Assembly (NCBI GenBank): GCA_030698375.1
Contig: JAUYLL010000080.1
Coordinates: 1 to 46,522, forward strand
Source: Nocardioides sp.
GTDB lineage: Bacteria; Actinomycetota; Actinomycetes; Propionibacteriales; Nocardioidaceae
Direction: 5' to 3'
Length of the DNA: 46,522 nt
Shown here: one piece after another, positions 42,058-46,522 of the stretch
Layout: every line of letters starts with the position of its first letter
Numbering within the stretch: the first letter of the stretch is position 1
Made by a program: the position numbers and the translations under genes
The notes under the pieces: model-generated
Databases searched by the model: none
Told to the model about the DNA's origin: nothing
The model's input: the letters and a program-made list of their open reading frames with translations, nothing else

Positions 42058-43197
42058 TCAGGAGCGACGGGCCCGCGCGCCGGCAGGGGTGGCGGCCGCG
42101 CCCAGTCGCTCGTTCTCCCGCCGCAGCCGCGCCACCTCGACGAGCGCCTCGGCGAGCCGGTCGGCGGCCACCTCGAGCTGGACCTTCGCGGGCACCTCGT
42201 CGGGGTGCGGGGCAGCCGGCATCTCCGTCGCGCTGCGCAGGTCGGCCAGGTCCCCGTGGACCGGGTGTCCGCGCTCGGTGAGGTGCGTGGCCCACCGCTC
42301 GGCGACCCCGTCGAGCAGGGCGCCGAGGGGCGCCGTACGCGGGTCGGGGCCGAGGTCGGGCAGGCCGAGGATGCCGACGTCGCCGAAGAGTGGCGCGACG
42401 ACCCCGTGGTACGCCGGGTGGGCCAGGCGTCCGTCGAGGGCGCGGTTCACCCGGCGCAGGACCGCGACCTGGGCGGCGCGTTCCCGAGCGTCCTGCTCGC
42501 CCGGCGCCTCGCCATCGTCGGTGGGGCGGCGGGGCGGCTCCCGCAGGTCGAGGGCAGGCAGGTCCGCCCCCAGCAGCCGGCCGAAGCGGTGCCAGGCCGT
42601 GCCGCCCGGGGCCTGGCCGGGGACGCCAGACGGCGTGGTCACCACGTGCACGCGGGAAGGGTCGAGCGTTCCGGCCCAGGTCCGCAGCACTGCCTCGAGG
42701 TCGTACGCCGCCCAGAACGCCCGGGCCTGGTCGTGGGTGCGGTCCTCGTCGAGCAGTCGGCGGCAGAACTTCGTGAAGGACGTGCCGCGACCCCCGTGCA
42801 CGGCAGCGCTCCACGCGTAGGTCAGTGCCGTGCCGGGGTCGGCCGGGGTGACGACGAGGTGCACCTCGAACCAGGCGAGCGCGTCGAGGGTGAGGGCAAC
42901 GACCTCGGAGGGTGCCGCCGCGAGGCCGGGGACGCTGAGGACCACGTCTCGCTTGGACCGCCACGCGTGCCGGACCGTCCGCGCCCAGGTGCCCTCGACG
43001 TCCTTGCGTCGCAGCCCGTGGTCCTTGTGCGTGCGGAGGAGGTCCGCCTCCACGGTCAGGGCCTCGTACGCCGAGGTCGCCGGGACGTGGAAGCCGGCGG
43101 CCGCGAGCGCGAACCGGTGGTGCAGGACCCCGTCGTGGATGGCGTCGGACGCCGGACCCGGTGGGCCGATGTGCAGGTGGACGGTGCGCTTCGCCAT
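42058..43197 (-). CDS. Degenerate sulfotransferase-like hypothetical protein
   Basis: A 379-residue protein. Its start VHLHIGPPGPASDAIHDGVLHH lines up with the PAPS-binding loop of actinobacterial sulfotransferase-like proteins (HIGxPKTGTTYLQ) but lacks the Lys, Gly and Thr residues of that loop. Later blocks (HPAYHGVVAPLFGDVGILGLP) are not recognised. A C-terminal helical stretch with likely coiled coil (KVQLEVAADRLAEALVEVARLRRENERL) ends the protein. ATG 43197 is the best start because the beta-strand of the loop follows at once. Catalysis seems unlikely. It is divergent from the NTF2/KSI genes across 116 bases. Confidence 0.7.
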   Translation of the reverse strand: MAKRTVHLHIGPPGPASDAIHDGVLHHRFALAAAGFHVPATSAYEALTVEADLLRTHKDHGLRRKDVEGTWARTVRHAWRSKRDVVLSVPGLAAAPSEVVALTLDALAWFEVHLVVTPADPGTALTYAWSAAVHGGRGTSFTKFCRRLLDEDRTHDQARAFWAAYDLEAVLRTWAGTLDPSRVHVVTTPSGVPGQAPGGTAWHRFGRLLGADLPALDLREPPRRPTDDGEAPGEQDARERAAQVAVLRRVNRALDGRLAHPAYHGVVAPLFGDVGILGLPDLGPDPRTAPLGALLDGVAERWATHLTERGHPVHGDLADLRSATEMPAAPHPDEVPAKVQLEVAADRLAEALVEVARLRRENERLGAAATPAGARARRS

Positions 43198-43286
43198 GGG
43201 CGCACGGTGGCTGTCCTCGCCGACCGGGTCGTGAACGGGACGCGACGGGCCGCGGGGCCGGGAATGAACGCTGACCCCTGCCAAAC

Positions 43287-43300
43287 AGGAACGTGTTCCA
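43287..43300. promoter_or_regulatory. KstR-like operator AGGAACGTGTTCCA
   Basis: GGAAC and GTTCC are perfect arms around GT. The site matches TnnAACnnGTTnnA except for A instead of T at the first position, and shares AACGTGTTC with the site at 26508-26521. It ends one base before the -10 TACGCT of the NTF2/KSI operon. The rest of the 43198-43313 gap shows no other clear signal. Confidence 0.5.
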
Positions 43301-43301
43301 C

Positions 43302-43307
43302 TACGCT
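43302..43307 (+). promoter_or_regulatory. -10 element (TACGCT) of the NTF2/KSI operon, leaderless
   Basis: TACGCT is six bases upstream of ATG 43314, with no ribosome site between. The spacing is the same as at the beta-propeller operon (26506-26511). The -35 region (TGCCAA near 43279) is weak. Confidence 0.45.
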
Positions 43308-43313
43308 CCGGGC

Positions 43314-43778
43314 ATGATCACCCTGGACGGCGTCGACGCCGACGCGATCACCTGGAACGCCCCTGCTGGGGACCACCCCGCCCGTCGCGCGTCCCAACGC
43401 TCCTACGCCGCGGTCTCCGCGGGGGACCTGGACCGGTGGCTGACCGTCTACGCCGAGGACGCCGTCCTCGAGGACCCGGTCGGACCGTCGATGTTCGACC
43501 CCGAGGGCAAGGGACACCGTGGCCACGACGGCATCCGCGCCTTCTGGGAGCTGGCGATCGCGCCGATCGAGACGTTCGCGTTCGTCATCCACGACTCGCA
43601 CGCGAACGGCAGCACCTGCGCCAACGTCGGCACGATCACCACCCGCTTCGCCGACGGCACCGTCGTCGACACCGACCTGGTGATGGTCTACACCGTCGAT
43701 GACGACGGCCGGGTGGCGTCGATGCGCGCGTTCTGGGAGCCCGAGCGGGCGATGGCCACGGCACGGAAGGAGTCCTGA
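43314..43778 (+). CDS. NTF2-like/SnoaL-fold protein, ketosteroid-isomerase related
   Basis: A 154-residue cone-shaped alpha+beta fold protein. YAEDAVLEDPVG places Asp54 at the position of the KSI general base. The position of the second KSI Asp appears to be Met in LVMVYTVDDDG, and the catalytic Tyr is shifted by one residue in my alignment. It may therefore bind a related ligand without classical isomerase activity. ATG 43314 fits the leaderless promoter. The next gene starts one base after its stop. Confidence 0.82.
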   Translation: MITLDGVDADAITWNAPAGDHPARRASQRSYAAVSAGDLDRWLTVYAEDAVLEDPVGPSMFDPEGKGHRGHDGIRAFWELAIAPIETFAFVIHDSHANGSTCANVGTITTRFADGTVVDTDLVMVYTVDDDGRVASMRAFWEPERAMATARKES

Positions 43779-43779
43779 C

Positions 43780-44154
43780 ATGGCAGCGAGCGACGAGCAG
43801 GTGCGCGCGGGGATCGAGGCGTACGTGCGTCTGGTCGGCGAGGGCACGGCCGAGGAGGTCGTGGCGCTCTTCGCCGACGGCGCGACCGTCGAGGATCCCG
43901 TCGGGGCGGACGCGCTCAGCACCCGTGAGCAGTTGCAGGAGTTCTACGGCGGCGTCTGCTCGATGGACCGACGCACCTCGATGGTCGAGGCCAAGGTGGT
44001 CGCCGGTCAGGCGGCCTTCCTCTTCGAGCTCGTCACCACCGTCGGCGACGCGACCTACACCGTGCGTCCGATCGACGTGATGACCTTCGACGACGACGGC
44101 AGGATCACCTCGATGCGGGCCTTCTGGGGCACCGACGACATGGTCGCCGGCTGA
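43780..44154 (+). CDS. Ketosteroid (Delta5-3-) isomerase-like protein
   Basis: A 124-residue NTF2-fold enzyme with length and layout of bacterial KSI. Tyr15 (EAYVRLV), Asp39 (ATVEDPVG) and Asp99 (RPIDVMTF) fall almost exactly at the Tyr14, Asp38 and Asp99 of the Comamonas enzyme, which moves the steroid double bond from C5-C6 to C4-C5. RITSMRAFWG closes the family pattern. AAGGAG at 43767-43772 supports ATG 43780. It is cotranscribed with the preceding homologue. Steroid substrate is inferred from these residues and from the KstR-like site. Confidence 0.85.
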   Translation: MAASDEQVRAGIEAYVRLVGEGTAEEVVALFADGATVEDPVGADALSTREQLQEFYGGVCSMDRRTSMVEAKVVAGQAAFLFELVTTVGDATYTVRPIDVMTFDDDGRITSMRAFWGTDDMVAG

Positions 44155-44157
44155 GCT

Positions 44158-44616
44158 TCAGTCCCGGAGCACGACCGGCTCGCCGGCGTACGCCTCGAAC
44201 GCGGCCCGCGCCTCGTCGCTGAACGGCCACGAGCGCTCGGCGCCGTGGTCGAAGAGGACGACGGTGGTGCGAGCCACCAGCGCCGGTGGGCGGTCCGGGG
44301 CCACGCGCAGCTCCGTCGACAGCGTGAACGACGAGGTGCCGATCCGGTCGACCCAGAGCCGGACGAGGAACGGCTGGTGCGCCACGAAGCGCATCTCCGC
44401 GTGGTAGTCGACGCGCTGCGAGGCGACCAGCTCCGTGACGCCGTCGGGCAGGTCGCGCAGGAGGCCGGGGCGGTCGTCGCCCGGGAGCGTCGCGAAGCGG
44501 AGGAACCGCAGCCGGCCCTCGTCGATGATGCGCACGGCCTCCACGCTGTCGACGTGGCCGCCGAGGTTCATGTCGCGCAGCCGTGCCTGGATCTCGCAGT
44601 CGAAGGTCGCTCCCAT
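44158..44616 (-). CDS. Hotdog-fold acyl-CoA thioesterase
   Basis: A 152-residue single hotdog domain of the 4HBT group. RLRDMNLGGHVDSVEAVRIIDEGRLRFL corresponds to the canonical D(M)xxxGHVNN...EEAR active-site helix, though the family Asn-Asn is Asp-Ser here. FSTELRVAP-like beta strands and VVLFD follow. It would hydrolyse acyl-CoA thioesters. ATG 44616 is used. It converges on the KSI-like gene three bases away and lies 31 bases behind the DUF2461 gene. Confidence 0.87.
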   Translation of the reverse strand: MGATFDCEIQARLRDMNLGGHVDSVEAVRIIDEGRLRFLRFATLPGDDRPGLLRDLPDGVTELVASQRVDYHAEMRFVAHQPFLVRLWVDRIGTSSFTLSTELRVAPDRPPALVARTTVVLFDHGAERSWPFSDEARAAFEAYAGEPVVLRD

Positions 44617-44647
44617 GGGCGCATTGTGTCGGAGCGGTTCCGAGCAC

Positions 44648-45283
44648 TCAGAGGCGCGTCAGCCACTCGACGAGCGGACGGGTCGCGCGCCAGTCGTCGC
44701 GCACCCGGTCGAGCAGCTCGGCGGTGTGGACGTACGGCGCGAAGCCGTGCTCGCGACTGACGGACAACGAGCGGTGCCGCAGCAGGTCGATGCGGGGGTG
44801 GTCGGCGTCGTACCCGCGCGGTGAGGTCTTGAGCCGGTCGCCGCCGCGCACCCACCCGTCGCCCTCGAGCTCGGCCAGCAGCTGCTCGAGCTCGGTGCCG
44901 CGGCGATCGTCGACGACGGCGTCGCGGAACCGGCGCAGGTGCTCGGCGTCCGCGTCGTAGAACCCGGTCGAGGTGCGCACTCCGGGGGCGCCGATCTGGA
45001 CGTACCAACCCGTGCGCGGCCCGACCGCGACGAACGCGCCCTGGTGGGACTTGTACGGCGTCTTGTCCTTCGCGAACCGCACGTCGCGGTAGGGCCGGAA
45101 GATCTTCGCCTCCCCGAACTCCGGGGCGAGCGCGGCGGTGAGGGCGCGCATCGGGTCGCGGACGGCCAACTCCCAGATGTGCTTGTGGTCGGCCCAGAAC
45201 GACTTGGTGTTGTCGACCTCGAGGTCGTCGTAGAAGTCGAGCGCTGCCTCGGGGAAGCCGGTGAACGGCGCTGGCTCGGACAT
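44648..45283 (-). CDS. DUF2461 (TIGR02453-type) protein
   Basis: A 211-residue protein. FPEAALDFYDDLEVDNTKSFW at the start, IFRPYRDVRFAKDKTPYKSHQGAF in the middle and RGYDADHPRIDLLRHRSLS near the end are the defining blocks. The family is widespread and has no established function. ATG 45283 is divergent from the VOC gene across 42 bases. Confidence 0.92.
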   Translation of the reverse strand: MSEPAPFTGFPEAALDFYDDLEVDNTKSFWADHKHIWELAVRDPMRALTAALAPEFGEAKIFRPYRDVRFAKDKTPYKSHQGAFVAVGPRTGWYVQIGAPGVRTSTGFYDADAEHLRRFRDAVVDDRRGTELEQLLAELEGDGWVRGGDRLKTSPRGYDADHPRIDLLRHRSLSVSREHGFAPYVHTAELLDRVRDDWRATRPLVEWLTRL

Positions 45284-45325
45284 GGAACCGAGACTACGAG
45301 GGTGTCCCGGGGTTAGCGTCAGGCC

Positions 45326-45718
45326 ATGGGTGCACCGACCTTCCAGCTGGCCAACACGGTCCTCGGCACGCCCGACCCGCGGGGGCTCGCGGCGTTCTAC
45401 GTGGCGCTGCTCGGGTGGCGGTACCGCGACGACGACACCGACCCGACCTGGGTGGTCATCAAGCCGCCGGTGGGAGAGGGGGACGTCGGGCTGTCCTTCC
45501 AGCTCGAGGAGGACCACGTCCCGCCGCGATGGCCGGCCGGTCCCGGCCAGCAGCAGATGCAGGTGCACCTCGACATCGGGGTCGAGGACCTGGCTGCAGC
45601 GGTGACGCGCGCGGAGGAGCTCGGAGCGCAGGCGGCGGACCACCAGCCGCAGGAGCTCGTGCGGGTCATGCTCGACCCCGCTGGTCACCCGTTCTGCCTC
45701 TTCGCGCCGGGAGGCTAG
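45326..45718 (+). CDS. VOC (glyoxalase-like) family protein
   Basis: A 130-residue protein with two beta-alpha-beta-beta-beta modules of the vicinal oxygen chelate fold (TPDPRGLAAFYVALLGWRY; VHLDIGVEDLAAAVTRAEELGA). The pattern GHPFCLF before the C-terminus is typical of glyoxalase/bleomycin-resistance-like proteins. Metal ligands are not clearly conserved and the substrate is unknown. Its TAG is offset by one base from the stop of the convergent HNH gene. Confidence 0.87.
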   Translation: MGAPTFQLANTVLGTPDPRGLAAFYVALLGWRYRDDDTDPTWVVIKPPVGEGDVGLSFQLEEDHVPPRWPAGPGQQQMQVHLDIGVEDLAAAVTRAEELGAQAADHQPQELVRVMLDPAGHPFCLFAPGG

Positions 45719-46522
45719 GTGGCGCGGGCTGGCGGGTCCCAGGTGTAGCCCTCGCCGGCGCGCCGGTAGGTCCAGCCGCCGTGGGTCTTCAACCGGTGGT
45801 GGCGTCTGCAGAGCGCGGCGAGATTCTCTGGTCGGGTCTGGCCGGGTGGTCCGCCGTCGTCGGGTGGGACGTAGGGCTCGATGTGGTCGAGGTCGGATCT
45901 TCGGGCGCTGGTACGGCATCCGGGGAAGACGCAGGTCCTGTCCCGCAGGATGACGAGCTCGCGCATCCACTCCGGTGGGTCGTGGGCGTCCACGGCGTCG
46001 GCGCGGTCGGGGTGTAGCACCGGGCGGAGCTGGATCTTGGCGCGGTCGCCGAGCCAGGCCCGCGCCAGGTCGAGGGTGGTGGTGCCGTACCGCTCCAGAT
46101 CCACGGCCGGGGCGAGATTGTCGCCGTCGGCGCGGACGTGGACGTAGAGGACGCCCGCGCCGCGGCGGGTGTCGACCTGCTCGCCGGTCGCGGCGGAGTC
46201 GAGGACCTCGGCCGCGAGGTGCGGGTCCGCGAGGAGGCCGAGGGCGCGGGCGCGCCAGTGGCGATGCGTCATCGCCAGGTCAGGGTCGTGCGGTGCTTCC
46301 ACCATGGCGTTGCGCTCCAGCACGTCCGCCAGTCGGTCGAGCGTGGCGTCGAGCGCTTCGGCGTCCGGGGTGTCCAGGCGGGCGTGCAGATCAGTCCAGC
46401 GCTCCGGCAGACCGGTGAGGCGTTCGCGGTCCAGGTGCACCCCGCGCCGGTCCGCCCGCACCGCCTCCCGGTGGGCGGCCTCCTCGGCGTCCAGCTGGGC
46501 GACTGCCGCGGTGACGGCGTCG
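45715..46522 (-). CDS. DUF222/13E12-repeat HNH endonuclease (5' truncated by window)
   Basis: The frame stays open to the right edge, so the N-terminus is missing. The visible 269 or so residues hold the end of the DUF222 helical domain (ARALGLLADPHLAAEVL, ADGDNLAPAVDLERYG) and a C-terminal HNH domain: CVFPGC, then SDLDHIEPY with the catalytic His, NLAALCRRHHRLKTHGGW with the zinc cysteine and final histidines. Such genes are multicopy in actinobacteria and resemble intron or mobile-element nucleases, although most are solitary. No element ends are visible here. Confidence 0.92.
   Translation of the reverse strand, partial: DAVTAAVAQLDAEEAAHREAVRADRRGVHLDRERLTGLPERWTDLHARLDTPDAEALDATLDRLADVLERNAMVEAPHDPDLAMTHRHWRARALGLLADPHLAAEVLDSAATGEQVDTRRGAGVLYVHVRADGDNLAPAVDLERYGTTTLDLARAWLGDRAKIQLRPVLHPDRADAVDAHDPPEWMRELVILRDRTCVFPGCRTSARRSDLDHIEPYVPPDDGGPPGQTRPENLAALCRRHHRLKTHGGWTYRRAGEGYTWDPPARAT

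Noticed and set aside
45715-46522. Mobile element around the HNH endonuclease
   Set aside because: No terminal repeats, target duplications or reverse transcriptase are visible. The gene is cut by the window edge.

Overview
The window is high-GC, gene-dense chromosomal DNA from an actinobacterium. Many GTG/TTG starts, 4-bp ATGA/GTGA gene overlaps, several probable leaderless promoters, a DUF222/HNH endonuclease, a mycothiol-type maleylpyruvate-isomerase-fold protein, an MprAB-PepD-like trio and a steroid-flavoured gene set together suggest the Nocardioidaceae (Nocardioides-like). That placement is inference from gene content, not a database match. I see no rRNA, tRNA, CRISPR array, insertion sequence or prophage.

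Layout. 1-4.8 kb: 3' end of a HelD-type helicase, a perfect 26-bp palindrome, then a chorismate-utilising run on the plus strand (PhzE-like fused synthase, pabA, pabB). 4.8-8.4 kb (minus): htrA/pepD, mprB, mprA, an envelope-stress module. 8.4-10.9 kb (minus): GntR regulator, YvlD-like membrane protein, LMW phosphatase and fructosamine kinase; the last two look like a protein-deglycation pair. 11.0-13.0 kb: dimethylargininase and an aminotransferase, divergent from gntR across a GntR-type operator. 13.1-19.1 kb: an asymmetric heterodimeric ABC exporter, a Xi-class GST and an MFS transporter. 19.1-23.3 kb: SRPBCC protein, then the E1alpha-E1beta-E2 genes of a 2-oxoacid dehydrogenase, with a REP-like palindrome embedded in the E2 linker. 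23.3-30.1 kb (minus): GNAT; a secreted beta-propeller plus a 3alpha-HSD-type SDR; an AccD3-like carboxyltransferase behind an SDR and a mycothiol-type protein. 30.1-33.4 kb: NHLRC2-like thioredoxin/NHL protein and a DEAD-box helicase with a structured leader. 33.3-39.6 kb (minus): a complete mnhACDEFG Na+/H+ antiporter operon. 39.7-46.5 kb: DUF6458 protein, acyl-CoA dehydrogenase with promoter and operator, degenerate sulfotransferase-like protein, two NTF2-fold proteins (one with all ketosteroid isomerase catalytic residues), thioesterase, DUF2461, VOC protein and a truncated HNH endonuclease.

How they fit. Most of the window is housekeeping or stress physiology: folate precursor synthesis, envelope stress, ion homeostasis and branched-chain/pyruvate oxidation. 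The most distinctive signal is a pair of promoters 17 kb apart that share the 9-mer AACGTGTTC. One fits the KstR consensus TnnAACnnGTTnnA exactly and the other misses one position. Both overlap or abut a -10 hexamer six bases upstream of a start codon. They drive a beta-propeller/3alpha-HSD-type operon and a ketosteroid-isomerase-like operon, suggesting a dispersed steroid-responsive regulon.
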